A stretch of DNA of 64,000 nt from Acidovorax sp. sif1233 (GTDB lineage Bacteria > Pseudomonadota > Gammaproteobacteria > Burkholderiales > Burkholderiaceae_C), in the NCBI RefSeq assembly GCF_019218755.1, contig NZ_JAHUWZ010000001.1, positions 930,001-994,000 on the forward strand, read 5' to 3'. The position numbers and the translations under genes are program-made. Of this stretch, positions 1 through 14,113 are shown piece by piece. Each line of letters opens with the position of its first letter. Within the stretch, counting starts at the first letter, position 1. The notes under the pieces are model-generated. The model was not told the origin of the DNA, did not search any database, and saw only the letters and a program-made list of their open reading frames with translations.

Positions 1-204
1 GCGGACCCCAACGACGCGGCGATCGTGCGCACGATCCTGGCGCTGGCCAAGAGCCTGGACCTGCAGGTGGTGGCCGAGGGGGTGGAGACGACGGGGCAGC
101 TGTCGTTCCTGCGGCTGCATGGCTGCGAGGGGTTCCAGGGGTTTCTTTTCGGGCGGCCCGGACCGGTGGGAGATATCGATGCCTTGCTGTATCCCGCACG
201 GTAG
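1..204 (+). CDS. C-terminal end of an EAL-domain c-di-GMP phosphodiesterase (partial)
   Basis: The reading frame is open from the first base to TAG at 202-204 and gives 67 residues, so the gene starts outside the window. It carries VVAEGVET and a [13 protein letters not shown] stretch, which are the last conserved strands and loop of EAL domains. EAL domains hydrolyse c-di-GMP. The catalytic EAL, the DDFG loop and any partner GGDEF or sensor domain are not visible, so activity cannot be judged. It lies 42 bp before the hybrid kinase gene on the same strand, next to two other signalling genes. Confidence 0.85.
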   Translation, partial: ADPNDAAIVRTILALAKSLDLQVVAEGVETTGQLSFLRLHGCEGFQGFLFGRPGPVGDIDALLYPAR

Positions 205-246
205 GCCCTGCCCGGGGCACGGTCCAGGCACGGCTGGGGGTGGGGC

Positions 247-5103
<4,857 letters not shown>

Positions 5104-5127
5104 GCGGCACAACACGCAGGAAATTCC

Positions 5128-6258
<1,131 letters not shown>

Positions 6259-6294
6259 GCACAGTCCCGATAGGGGACGGTGCTCAGGCATACA

Positions 6295-7251
6295 TCAGAA
6301 CGGCGCGTCTTCGCTCTTGGGGGCGTCGGCCTGTGGGGCGGTACCCGCGGTGTCGGACTCCACATCGGCTGCAGCCTCGGCTTCAGCGCTGACGGGTGCG
6401 TCTGCCGCAGCCGCCTGGCGCACGGCCGCCTTGTCGCCCGCGCTCGCAAACTTGCTGTACTTGCCCAGGATGGGCACCAGCTGGCCGTAGATGCGGGGGT
6501 TGCCGGCCAGGCATTCGCGTTGCTCCAGGAAGTCGGCTTCGCCCGTGAAGTTGCCCACCAGGCCGCCGGCCTCGGTCACCAGCAGCGAGCCGGCGGCCAC
6601 GTCCCAGATCGACAGGCCGGTCTCGAAGAAGCCATCCGTGAAGCCCGCGGCCACGTAGGCCAGGTCCAGGGCGGCGGCGCCGGGGCGGCGCAGGCCGGCG
6701 GTGCGCTGCATCACGTCGGCCATCATGTTCAGGTAGCTCTTGAAGTTGTCGCCCGGGCGGAAGGGGAAGCCCGTGGAGATCAGGCAGTCCTTGAGCTGGG
6801 TGCGCTTGGAGACGCGGATGCGGCGCTCGTTCAGGTAGGCGCCGCGGCCCTTGGTGGCCGTGAACAGGTCGTTGCGCGAGGGGTCGTAGATGACCGCCTG
6901 CTCGACCTTGCCGCGCACAGCCAGCGCGATGCTGACGCAGTACACGGGAAAGCCGTGGATGAAGTTGGTGGTGCCGTCCAGCGGGTCGATGATCCAGACG
7001 AATTCCGAATCCTTGGCGCCGTATTCGCTGCCCGACTCCTCGGCCAGGATGCCGTGGCCGGGGTAGGCCGTGAGCAGCGTCTCGATGATGATCTTTTCGG
7101 ACGCGTGGTCCACTTCGGTCACGAAGTCGTTGATCTGCTTTTGCGAGATCCGCACCGATTCCACGTCCAGGGCCGCGCGGTTGATGATGGCGCCGGCGGC
7201 GCGTGCGGCCTTGATGGCCACGTTGAGCATGGGGTGCAGATTGGACGACAT
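6295..7251 (-). CDS. suhB: Inositol-1-monophosphatase family protein SuhB
   Basis: This 318-residue cytoplasmic enzyme belongs to the Mg-dependent inositol monophosphatase family. In bacteria SuhB is also known as a component of rRNA antitermination complexes. The metal motifs are present: [29 protein letters not shown] and [15 protein letters not shown]. The start at MSSNLHPML (7249-7251) fits the family N-terminus; the open frame runs 30 codons further upstream, but that extension is Pro/Arg-rich and unlike the family. The last 50 or so residues are an Ala/Asp-rich low-complexity tail ([15 protein letters not shown]) absent from most homologues. It is divergent from trmJ. Confidence 0.95.
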   Translation of the reverse strand: MSSNLHPMLNVAIKAARAAGAIINRAALDVESVRISQKQINDFVTEVDHASEKIIIETLLTAYPGHGILAEESGSEYGAKDSEFVWIIDPLDGTTNFIHGFPVYCVSIALAVRGKVEQAVIYDPSRNDLFTATKGRGAYLNERRIRVSKRTQLKDCLISTGFPFRPGDNFKSYLNMMADVMQRTAGLRRPGAAALDLAYVAAGFTDGFFETGLSIWDVAAGSLLVTEAGGLVGNFTGEADFLEQRECLAGNPRIYGQLVPILGKYSKFASAGDKAAVRQAAAADAPVSAEAEAAADVESDTAGTAPQADAPKSEDAPF

Positions 7252-7459
7252 AGATTGTGGTGGTGGGCAGGGCGCCCGCCGAAGGGGCAGCCTGCGAATC
7301 AGGAGCGGTGCGATCCGTCCCGGCGATGCGGGCGGCGACAATGAGGGCGGGATTTTACCCGCAGTGCCATTTTTTGCCTAACCCGCGGGCCTTTGTCCGC
7401 ACCGCTTCCACGCTTCGCCTGTCCTGTTCGTGCCCCGCACACCCTCCTTTTCCGCTGCC

Positions 7460-8272
7460 ATGAAGACCCGTTTTGTCCTGATCAACACCAGCCACGCCGG
7501 CAATGTGGGCGCCGCCGCCCGCGCCATGAAAACCATGGGTTTTGACGACCTGGTGCTGGTGGCCCCGCGCTGGGCCAACGTGCTGCGGCGCGAGGAGACC
7601 ATCCAGCGCGCCAGCGGCGCCCTGGACGTGCTGGAGAACGCCCGCATCGTCGCCACGCTGGACGAGGCCCTGGACGGCATGAGCCACCTGTGCGCCACGG
7701 CCATGACCCCGCGCGACTTCGGGCCGCCCACGGCAGCACCCCGTGCGCATTTCGATTTGCTATTAAAAAATGAGCTATCAGCGCTTGACGGAAAGGCGCT
7801 GGAGGCCAAAAACACCCACAACATTGAGGAATCGGCACCCACCGCATCGGTGGCGGGCCGCCAGGCAGGCGTGGCCTTTCTGTTTGGCTCCGAGCGTTTT
7901 GGCATGACCAACGAAGACGTCTACCGCTGCCACGTGGCGCTCTCCATCCCCACCAATCCCGGCTTTGGCTCGCTCAATCTGGGCGCGGCCATTCAGGTGA
8001 TTGCCTACGAATGGCGCATGGCGCTGGGCGGATTCCCGGTGCAGGACGCCACGCCCGCCCGCGCCCTGGCCGACGCCGCCCAGGTGGCGGGCATGCTGGG
8101 CCATTGGGAGCAGGCGCTCACCACCATCGGCTTCCTGGACCCCGCCGCGCCCAAGAAGCTCATGCCCCGCCTTAACCAGCTTTTCAACCGCGCGCAGCTG
8201 GCCCCTGAGGAAATCCACATCCTGCGAGGTGTCGCCAAGGCCATGATCGAGGCGAGCCAGTCAAAACGATAG
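7460..8272 (+). CDS. trmJ: tRNA (cytidine/uridine-2'-O-)-methyltransferase TrmJ
   Basis: TrmJ is a SpoU/SPOUT methyltransferase that 2'-O-methylates position 32 of tRNAs using S-adenosylmethionine. The 270-residue product starts MKTRFVLINTSHAGNVGAAARAMKTMG, the family motif 1, and has the SAM-knot signatures FLFGSERFGMTNEDVYRC and IPTNPGFGSLNLGAAIQVIAYEWR. A GTG at 7430 would add ten residues, but the ATG at 7460 fits homologues. Residues about 99-118 are encoded by an in-frame copy of the AGCGCTT palindromic repeat, between motif 1 and motif 2, where the family usually has a loop. cysE follows in the same direction. Confidence 0.94.
   Translation: MKTRFVLINTSHAGNVGAAARAMKTMGFDDLVLVAPRWANVLRREETIQRASGALDVLENARIVATLDEALDGMSHLCATAMTPRDFGPPTAAPRAHFDLLLKNELSALDGKALEAKNTHNIEESAPTASVAGRQAGVAFLFGSERFGMTNEDVYRCHVALSIPTNPGFGSLNLGAAIQVIAYEWRMALGGFPVQDATPARALADAAQVAGMLGHWEQALTTIGFLDPAAPKKLMPRLNQLFNRAQLAPEEIHILRGVAKAMIEASQSKR
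7756..7812. repeat. AGCGCTT palindromic repeat copy 1, in frame inside trmJ
   Basis: This copy has the family layout: TTTGCTATTAAAAAATGAGC, then AGCTATCAGCGCTTGACG, then GGCGCTGGAGGCCAAAAA. It reads through trmJ without a stop and encodes roughly LLLKNELSALDGKALEAKN, with no frame disruption. The arms AGCGCTT and AGGCGCT are imperfect inverted repeats. Confidence 0.85.
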
Positions 8273-8308
8273 ACTGTGCAGCCCATAAACACATAACGAA
8301 AAGAACCG

Positions 8309-9088
8309 ATGTTCGCCCGCTTGCGTTCCGATATCCAGTGCATCCTCGACCGCGATCCTGCCGCGCGCAGCACGTGGGAGGTGATCACCTGTTATCCGGG
8401 CCTGCACGCGATCTGGCTGCACCGCCCCGCGCACTGGTGCTGGAACAACGGCCTCAAATGGCCCGGCCGCTTCATCTCCAACTTCTCGCGCTGGCTCACC
8501 GGCATCGAGATCCACCCCGGTGCCAAGATCGGCGAGCGCGTGTTCTTCGACCACGCCATGGGCGTGGTGGTGGGCGAGACTGCCGAGATCGGCGACGGCT
8601 GCACCATCTATCAGGGCGTGACCTTGGGCGGCACCTCGCTCTACAAGGGCGCCAAACGCCATCCCACGCTCGGAAAGGATGTGGTGGTGAGCGCCGGTGC
8701 CAAGGTGCTGGGCGGCTTTGAAGTGGGCGACGGCGCCAAGATCGGCAGCAACGCCGTGGTCATCAAGCCGGTGCCCCCGGGCGCCACGGCGGTGGGCATC
8801 CCGGCGCGCATCATTCCGTCCAAGGCGGGCGAAAGCGCCGACGTGACCGAACCCCAGCAGGCCCGCAAGTTCACGGCCTATGGCATCACGCAGGAGGACG
8901 ACCCCCTCTCGCAGGCCATGCGCGGGCTGATCGACAACGCCTCGTCGCAGGAGCACCAGATCGCGCTGCTGTGGCAGGCCATCGAGAAACTGTCCGCCAA
9001 CCCGCAGAACAAGGACTGCGTGCCGTGTGATGCGGCGCTCAAGGAGCAGTTCGAGGCGGGCAAGCTCAACGAGCTGGTGGGCAAGTAG
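8309..9088 (+). CDS. cysE: Serine O-acetyltransferase CysE
   Basis: CysE transfers acetyl from acetyl-CoA to L-serine, giving O-acetylserine, the first step of cysteine synthesis. The 259-residue product has the alpha-helical N-terminal segment ([20 protein letters not shown]) followed by left-handed beta-helix hexapeptide repeats ([35 protein letters not shown]), with the catalytic His/Asp region FFDHAMG and the CoA loop LGGTS. A C-terminal tail beyond the repeats (about 175-259) ends with [22 protein letters not shown]. It lies 36 bp after trmJ. A strong palindrome that can act as a terminator follows. Confidence 0.95.
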   Translation: MFARLRSDIQCILDRDPAARSTWEVITCYPGLHAIWLHRPAHWCWNNGLKWPGRFISNFSRWLTGIEIHPGAKIGERVFFDHAMGVVVGETAEIGDGCTIYQGVTLGGTSLYKGAKRHPTLGKDVVVSAGAKVLGGFEVGDGAKIGSNAVVIKPVPPGATAVGIPARIIPSKAGESADVTEPQQARKFTAYGITQEDDPLSQAMRGLIDNASSQEHQIALLWQAIEKLSANPQNKDCVPCDAALKEQFEAGKLNELVGK

Positions 9089-9120
9089 CGGCTTGCCTGC
9101 GCTGCATTCAAGAATCAGAA

Positions 9121-9177
9121 TGCTATAAAAATTATAGCTGCCAGCGCTTGTTGAATAAGCGCTGGCAGCTATTTTTT
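9121..9177. repeat. AGCGCTT palindromic repeat copy 2, terminator-like
   Basis: This is the most symmetric copy. ATAGCTGCCAGCGCTT (9134-9149) and AAGCGCTGGCAGCTAT (9157-9172) form a perfect 16 bp stem with a 7-nt loop, followed by TTTTTTC on the plus strand and a T-rich run on the minus strand. It lies between the convergent genes cysE and mog and would act as a bidirectional intrinsic terminator. Confidence 0.92.
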
Positions 9178-9194
9178 CTTTGAACCGTGAGAAA

Positions 9195-9797
9195 TCAGGC
9201 CGGGCGAGGCGCTCGCACCGCGTTCTTGGGCCGGAACGCCTTGCAGACTTCGTCGCGCGTTTCCAGATACGGGCCGCCAATCAGGTCCACGCAGTACGGC
9301 ACGGCGGCAAAGATGCCGGGCACGATCTGCTTGCCGTCGGCGTCCTTCAGGCCTTCCAGCGTCTCGGCAATCGCCTTGGGCTGGCCGGGCAGGTTGATGA
9401 TGAGGCTCTGGTCGCGCACCACGGCCACCTGGCGCGACAGGATGGCGGTGGGCACGAACTTCAGGCTGATCTGGCGCATCTGCTCGCCAAAGCCCGGCAT
9501 CTCCTTGTGCGCCACGGCCAGCGTGGCCTCGGGCGTCACGTCGCGCGGGGCGGGGCCGGTGCCGCCGGTGGTCAGCACCAGGCAACAGCCTGCGTTGACC
9601 AGCTCGATCAGCGCGGCGCTGATGCCGTCCTGCTCGTCGGGGATCAGGCGCGATTCAAAGGCGATGGGGTTGAGCAGGGCGCGCGCGAGCCAGTCCTGCA
9701 GCGCGGGCAGGCCCTTGTCTTCATAGACCCCGGAGCTGGCGCGGTCGCTGATGGAGACGATGCCGACCTTCACCGGGTCGTGTCGGGCCTCACTCAT
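9195..9797 (-). CDS. mog: Molybdopterin adenylyltransferase (Mog/MoaB family)
   Basis: This 200-residue cytoplasmic protein belongs to the MoCF_biosynth family, which adenylates molybdopterin before molybdenum insertion. It shows VGIVSISDRASSGVYEDKG at the N-terminus, LVLTTGGTGPAPRDVTPEA (the GGTG phosphate/MPT loop) and NLPGQPKAIAE. The start MSEARHDPVKVG at 9797 overlaps the end of darP by 8 bp, so the two are co-transcribed. The product would supply molybdenum cofactor for enzymes such as the nasA nitrate reductase in this window. Confidence 0.94.
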   Translation of the reverse strand: MSEARHDPVKVGIVSISDRASSGVYEDKGLPALQDWLARALLNPIAFESRLIPDEQDGISAALIELVNAGCCLVLTTGGTGPAPRDVTPEATLAVAHKEMPGFGEQMRQISLKFVPTAILSRQVAVVRDQSLIINLPGQPKAIAETLEGLKDADGKQIVPGIFAAVPYCVDLIGGPYLETRDEVCKAFRPKNAVRAPRPA

Positions 9798-10452
9798 CGC
9801 CGTCGTCCTCGTCGATGCCGCTGGCATCATCCGTGCCCGTGCCGCCCAGGTGCTCGCGCACCAGCTGGAACAGTTCGCGGTAGGCGCGGCCCTTGCGTGG
9901 GGCCAGGCCTTGCGACACGGCGGCCTTGTCGGCGGGGGGCGCATCCTTGCGCGCCTGGCGGATCAGCGCGCGCAGCTGCTGGGTGTCGGTGCCGGGGTGT
10001 TCGGCCATCCAGGGGGCCAGCGCCTCGTCGTCGGCGATCAGGCGGTCGCGCCAGTGTTCGGCCAGGTGCAGCTGCATCTTTTCGGTGGCCGAGCCCTTGT
10101 GCTGCTCCTGCAGCGCCTGGCGGGCCGCCTGCACCAGCTCGGGTTCGAGCTTGCGCATGATCTTGCCCACGTACTGCATCTGGCGGCGCTTGCCCTCGAA
10201 ATTGGTGATGCGCTTGGCCTCGGCCAGTGCGTCCACCAGCTTGTCGGGCAGGCCCACGGCGTCGAACAGGTCGGCGCGCAGCGTCAGCAGTTCCTTGCCC
10301 AGCTCCTGCAGTTCGTCGCTTTCGCGCTTGAGGTCGGTGCGGCTGGCATCGGGCGTGCCTTTGAGTTCGGCCTTGAGCTGAATGTCCATTTCGCTGCCTT
10401 CGGCAACGAACTGGCCTCGCACAAAGTAGCCTTTTTTGGGTTTGCGTGACAT
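9790..10452 (-). CDS. darP: DarP/YjgA (DUF615) ribosome-associated protein
   Basis: This 220-residue protein starts MSRKPKKGYFVRGQFVAEGSE. It has the DUF615 pattern of a charged helical protein with GKRRQMQYVGKIMRKLE, the most conserved stretch of YjgA. In E. coli YjgA/DarP binds late 50S ribosomal precursors. The C-terminus is acidic (GTDDASGIDEDDGDE). The gene overlaps mog downstream and is divergent from pmbA, with start codons only 64 bp apart. Confidence 0.92.
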   Translation of the reverse strand: MSRKPKKGYFVRGQFVAEGSEMDIQLKAELKGTPDASRTDLKRESDELQELGKELLTLRADLFDAVGLPDKLVDALAEAKRITNFEGKRRQMQYVGKIMRKLEPELVQAARQALQEQHKGSATEKMQLHLAEHWRDRLIADDEALAPWMAEHPGTDTQQLRALIRQARKDAPPADKAAVSQGLAPRKGRAYRELFQLVREHLGGTGTDDASGIDEDDGDE

Positions 10453-10516
10453 GGGTGGGGGCAAAAAGAGAAGCGGCGCAGAGCGCGCCACAGCGGCAAG
10501 TATCATAGCTTCCGCT

Positions 10517-11962
10517 ATGAATAAACCCTCCACCCGCGCCGCGCGCCTCCAAAGCGCCCCGCCCGCCGCGCAAGCCCCTGCCACTTCCCGCGCCACCCCT
10601 GACAGCGGTTTCAGCTACAGCCGCCCCTTCTTCGAGGAACTGGTCGACCGCGCCCTGGCCCATGCCAAAAAGCTCGGCGCCACCGACGCGGGCGCCGAGG
10701 CGTCCGAGGGCTGCGGCCTGTCGGTCAGCGTGCGCAAGGGCGAACTGGAGAACGTGGAGCGCAACCGCGACAAGTCGCTGGGCGTGACGGTCTACATCGG
10801 CAACCGCCGCGGCAACGCCAGCACATCCGATTTCTCCAGCAGGGCGATCGAGCAGACCGTGCAGGCCGCGTATGACATCGCCCGCTTCACGGCCGAAGAC
10901 CCCGTGGCGGGTTTGCCCGATGCCGACGACATCGCCCCCGCGGACACACACCGTGACCTGGACCTGTTCCACCCCTGGGCCCTCACGAGCGAAGAGGCCG
11001 CTGAAATCGCCAAGGCCTGCGAGGCCGCCGCGCTCAAGACCCACCGCCGCATCACCAACAGCGAAGGCGCGGGCGTGTCGGCGCAGCAAAGCCATTTCTT
11101 CAGCGCCCACACACGCGGCTTTCGCGGCGGCTATGCCAGCTCGCGCCACAGCTTCTCGGTGGCGCCCATCGCCTCGCTGCCCGGCCGCAACGCAGAGATG
11201 CAGCGCGACGCCTGGTACAGCTCCATGCGCGACGCCACCGAACTGGCATCGCCCGAGGCCGTGGGCCGGTACGCCGCGCAGCGCGCATTGAGCCGTCTCG
11301 GGTCACGCAAGATCCCCACCACCCAATGCCCCGTGCTGTTCGAATCCACCCTGGCCGCTGGCCTGCTGGGCGGCTTCGTGCAGGCCGTGAGCGGCGGCTC
11401 GCTGTACCGCAAGAGCAGCTTCCTGCTCGACTCGCTGGGCAAGATGGTGTTTCCCAAGCACATCGACATTCTGGAAGATCCCTTCATCCTGCGCGGCAAG
11501 GGCAGCTCGCCGTTCGACGAGGAGGGCGTGCGCGTGGCGCCCCGCAAGGTGGTGCAGGGCGGGCGCGTGCAGGGCTATTTCCTGTCCAGCTACTCGGCGC
11601 GCAAGCTGGGCATGAAGACCACGGGCAACGCGGGCGGCTCGCACAACCTGGTGATGACATCGCGCCTCACCCAGGCCAGCGACAACCTGGACGCCATGCT
11701 GCAGAAGCTGGGCACGGGCCTCTTCGTGGTCGAGCTCATGGGCCAGGGCGTGAACTACGTGACGGGCGACTACTCGCGCGGTGCGAGCGGTTTCTGGGTC
11801 GAGAACGGCAAGATTGCCTACCCCGTGCACGAGATCACCATCGCGGGCAACCTCAAGGACATGCTCAAGGGCATCGAGGCCGTGGGCGCCGATGCCTACA
11901 ACTATGGCGCCAAGACCGTGGGCTCCATCCTCGTGAACCGCATGAAGGTCGCAGGCAGCTGA
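10517..11962 (+). CDS. pmbA: Metalloprotease PmbA (TldE)
   Basis: PmbA/TldE forms the TldD/TldE heterodimeric zinc protease that processes peptides such as microcins and CcdA. The 481-residue product shows the family features ASEGCGLSVSVRKGELENVE, LGVTVYIGNRRGNASTSD, YRKSSFLLDSLGK and ELMGQGVNYVTGDYSRGASGFWVENG. Family members of this subunit lack the zinc-binding HExxxH found in TldD, and none is seen here. The N-terminal 30 residues are an Ala/Pro-rich extension. The start ATG (10517) lies inside a small palindrome, TCATAGC-TTCC-GCTATGA, possibly a remnant of the AGCGCTT repeat family. A clear terminator follows. Confidence 0.94.
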   Translation: MNKPSTRAARLQSAPPAAQAPATSRATPDSGFSYSRPFFEELVDRALAHAKKLGATDAGAEASEGCGLSVSVRKGELENVERNRDKSLGVTVYIGNRRGNASTSDFSSRAIEQTVQAAYDIARFTAEDPVAGLPDADDIAPADTHRDLDLFHPWALTSEEAAEIAKACEAAALKTHRRITNSEGAGVSAQQSHFFSAHTRGFRGGYASSRHSFSVAPIASLPGRNAEMQRDAWYSSMRDATELASPEAVGRYAAQRALSRLGSRKIPTTQCPVLFESTLAAGLLGGFVQAVSGGSLYRKSSFLLDSLGKMVFPKHIDILEDPFILRGKGSSPFDEEGVRVAPRKVVQGGRVQGYFLSSYSARKLGMKTTGNAGGSHNLVMTSRLTQASDNLDAMLQKLGTGLFVVELMGQGVNYVTGDYSRGASGFWVENGKIAYPVHEITIAGNLKDMLKGIEAVGADAYNYGAKTVGSILVNRMKVAGS

Positions 11963-12007
11963 GCGGACGGCGGACGGGCCCGTTCAGGGCAACTTCCGGC
12001 AAACAAG

Positions 12008-12034
12008 GGCCCTCGCCATGGCGAGGGCCTTTTT
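12008..12034 (+). terminator. Intrinsic terminator of pmbA
   Basis: GGCCCTCGCC (12008-12017) and GGCGAGGGCC (12020-12029) form a perfect 10 bp stem with a 2-nt centre (3-4 nt effective loop). TTTTT follows at 12030-12034. It lies 46 bp after the pmbA stop codon. Confidence 0.93.
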
Positions 12035-12117
12035 GCATTCGGCCCCTGAACACCGGGCCGCGCGGCCGTGCGGCCGAGCGGGTCCATCGACGGGACACAC
12101 GCCGGCATCATTGCGTG

Positions 12118-12168
12118 TTGACATGATACAGACCTGTATGTAGTATTAAGAACATACAGGTCTGTATC
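12118..12168 (+). promoter_or_regulatory. Sigma-70 promoter with two TetR-type palindromic operators
   Basis: TTGACA (12118-12123) is separated by 17 bp from TAGTAT (12141-12146), a near-consensus promoter. GATACAGACCTGTATGT (12125-12141) and its exact reverse complement (12152-12168) form a 17 bp perfect inverted repeat with a 10 bp spacer. Each arm is itself a palindrome, ATACAG-N2-CTGTAT. One operator fills the -10/-35 spacer and the other covers the start region, so a bound repressor would block transcription of the downstream oxidoreductase gene (start 12188). AAAGG lies before that start. The layout fits TetR-family operators, but no TetR gene lies in the window. Confidence 0.85.
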
Positions 12169-12187
12169 TATCTTTTGAAAGGTCACC

Positions 12188-13210
12188 ATGCATTCCCCTC
12201 TCCAGTCCATCGCCGTCTATGGCGCCACGGGCCACACCGGCCAGTTTGTCGTTCGCGAGGCCCGGCTGCGCGGCCTGCCCGTGGTGGCGGTGGGGCGCAG
12301 TGCCGCCCGGCTTGGCGCGTTGTTTCCCTCCGGCATCGCCTGCCGCGTGGCGGGCCTGGACGACCCCGGCGCGCTCGGGCAGGCCTTCGCGGGCTGCGCG
12401 GTGGTCATCAACTGCGCGGGTCCTTTCCTCGACACCGCGCCCCCGGTGGCGCAGGCCGCGCTGCGGGCCGGCTGCCACTACATCGACGTCACGGCGGAGC
12501 AGCCCAGCGCGCAGACGAGCTTTGCCGACCTGGATGCGCCAGCGCGGGCCGCCGGGCGGGTGGTGATGCCGGCCGCCGGCTTCTATGGAGGGCTGGCCGA
12601 TCTGCTGGCCAGCGCGCTGGCCTCGGCGGGGCGCATTGACGAGATCACGGTGGCCATGGGGCTGGACCGCTGGTGGCCCACCGCGGGCACCCGCGAGACG
12701 GGCGAGCGCAACAAGGCGCCGCGCCAAGTGGTCCAGGGCGGTGCCCTGGTGCCCCTGGTCCCGTCGTCCGATGTGCCGGACTGGACCTTCGCACCGCCGC
12801 TCGGGACGTATCCGATGGTGGAGCTGCCGTTCAGCGAAACGATCACGCTCGCGCACCATCTGCGGGCCGACACGATCCGTTCGTTCCTGAACCGCTCGGC
12901 GCTCGCGGACATCCGCGATGCGGCGACGCCGCCGCCCACGGCGGTGGACGGCAGCGGCCGGTCGGCGCAGCGCTTCGAGCTGGCGGTGCGGCTTGTGCAG
13001 AACGGGCAGGCCCGCACGGCGGGCGTGCGCGGGCAGGACATCTATGCCGTGACGGCGCCCCTGGTGATCGAGGCGGCGCAGCGCCTGATGGCACCGTCGT
13101 TCCAGCGCAGTGGGGCACTGGCCCTGGGGCAGGCCGTGGACCCTGCGGACACGCTGCGCTCGCTGCACGGCCGGGCCCTGGAGGTCTTCGGCGACGCGCT
13201 GCCGCGCTGA
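12188..13210 (+). CDS. Saccharopine dehydrogenase-like NAD(P)-binding oxidoreductase
   Basis: A 340-residue protein with an N-terminal Rossmann domain carrying AVYGATGHTGQFV (about residues 9-21), the GATGxTG nucleotide loop. INCAGPFLDTAPPVAQAAL and CHYIDVTAEQP follow, typical of the saccharopine dehydrogenase NADP-binding family (trans-acting enoyl reductase-like members). The substrate cannot be told. The gene stands alone behind a strong promoter with two operators, so it is probably inducible, as stress or xenobiotic enzymes under TetR control often are. It converges on the aldolase gene. Confidence 0.8.
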   Translation: MHSPLQSIAVYGATGHTGQFVVREARLRGLPVVAVGRSAARLGALFPSGIACRVAGLDDPGALGQAFAGCAVVINCAGPFLDTAPPVAQAALRAGCHYIDVTAEQPSAQTSFADLDAPARAAGRVVMPAAGFYGGLADLLASALASAGRIDEITVAMGLDRWWPTAGTRETGERNKAPRQVVQGGALVPLVPSSDVPDWTFAPPLGTYPMVELPFSETITLAHHLRADTIRSFLNRSALADIRDAATPPPTAVDGSGRSAQRFELAVRLVQNGQARTAGVRGQDIYAVTAPLVIEAAQRLMAPSFQRSGALALGQAVDPADTLRSLHGRALEVFGDALPR

Positions 13211-13224
13211 GGCGAAGACAGGCC

Positions 13225-13256
13225 GGGCTCAATAGGCGGCGGGCTCAATAGGCGGC
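13225..13256. repeat. Perfect 16 bp tandem duplication at the end of the aldolase gene
   Basis: GGGCTCAATAGGCGGC occurs twice head to tail (13225-13240 and 13241-13256). The aldolase stop codon (TCA on the plus strand, 13245-13247) lies in the second copy; an identical stop trinucleotide lies in the first. The duplication therefore leaves the protein end unchanged and may have been a slippage event. Confidence 0.9.
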
Positions 13257-14054
13257 CGCCGCGCCGCCGCCGGGCGGCGCCTTCGGCCCGCTGCCGCCGA
13301 AGTGGGCCCGCAGCCTGCGTGCCGCGTTGGCGAACATCAGCACATCCACGCCCACGGCCACGAAGGTGCAGCCCAGGTCGAGGTAGCGCTGCGCCAGCGT
13401 GGGGTCGGAGGTGAGGGTGCCCGCGGCCTTGCCGCTGGCGATGATGGTCCGCATGGCGCCTTCGATGGCCGCCTGCACCTCGGGGTGGCCGGGGTTGCCC
13501 CGGTGGCCCATGGAGGCGGCGAGGTCGGCCGGGCCGATGAACACGCCATGCACGCCGTCCACGGCGCAGATGGCGCCGAGGTTGGCCAGCGCCGTGGTGG
13601 TCTCGGCCTGCACCAGCAGGCACACCTCGTCGTCCGCGATGTTCAGGTAGTCGGTGCGGGCGCTCCACTGCGACGCGCGGCCCACGGCGCTGCCCACGCC
13701 CCGGATGCCCAGCGGCGGGTAGCGCGTGGCCGCCACGATGCTCCGTGCCTGTTCGGCGGTGTCCACCATGGGCACGAGCAGGGTCGTGGCGCCGATGTCC
13801 AGCATCTGCTTGATCAGGGCCGTGCTGCCTTCCACCACGCGCACCACCGGCTGCGACGCGTGGGCGGCCACCGACTGCAGCGCGGCCAGGGTGCTGCGCA
13901 CGTCATTGGGCGCGTGCTCGCCGTCGATCAAGAGCCAGTCGTAGCCACAGGTGGCGGCGGTTTCCGCCAGGTACGGGTCGGCCATGGAAAGCCACAGGCC
14001 GATTTGCGGGCGGCGGCCGGCGAGCGCGGCCTTGAAGGGGTTGTGTGCGGGCAT
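13245..14054 (-). CDS. HpaI/HpcH-family class II aldolase, probably GarL-like
   Basis: The 269-residue product belongs to the metal-dependent pyruvate aldolase family (HpaI, GarL, RhmA). Motifs are [33 protein letters not shown], the VQAE metal-ligand stretch in [16 protein letters not shown], and [20 protein letters not shown]. The family splits 2-keto-3-deoxy acids to pyruvate plus an aldehyde. Directly upstream lie an aldehyde dehydrogenase and a GarD-type dehydratase, which favours 5-keto-4-deoxyglucarate as substrate over the aromatic-pathway substrate of HpaI; that choice is inferred from context. The start [13 protein letters not shown] is preferred to an in-frame ATG 21 codons upstream. 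Confidence 0.85.
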   Translation of the reverse strand: MPAHNPFKAALAGRRPQIGLWLSMADPYLAETAATCGYDWLLIDGEHAPNDVRSTLAALQSVAAHASQPVVRVVEGSTALIKQMLDIGATTLLVPMVDTAEQARSIVAATRYPPLGIRGVGSAVGRASQWSARTDYLNIADDEVCLLVQAETTTALANLGAICAVDGVHGVFIGPADLAASMGHRGNPGHPEVQAAIEGAMRTIIASGKAAGTLTSDPTLAQRYLDLGCTFVAVGVDVLMFANAARRLRAHFGGSGPKAPPGGGAAAAY

Positions 14055-14113
14055 GGGATTCCTTGTGGGAGGGGAGCTGGGCGCCGCATGCGGCGCCGCG
14101 CGAAAGCTGCGGG

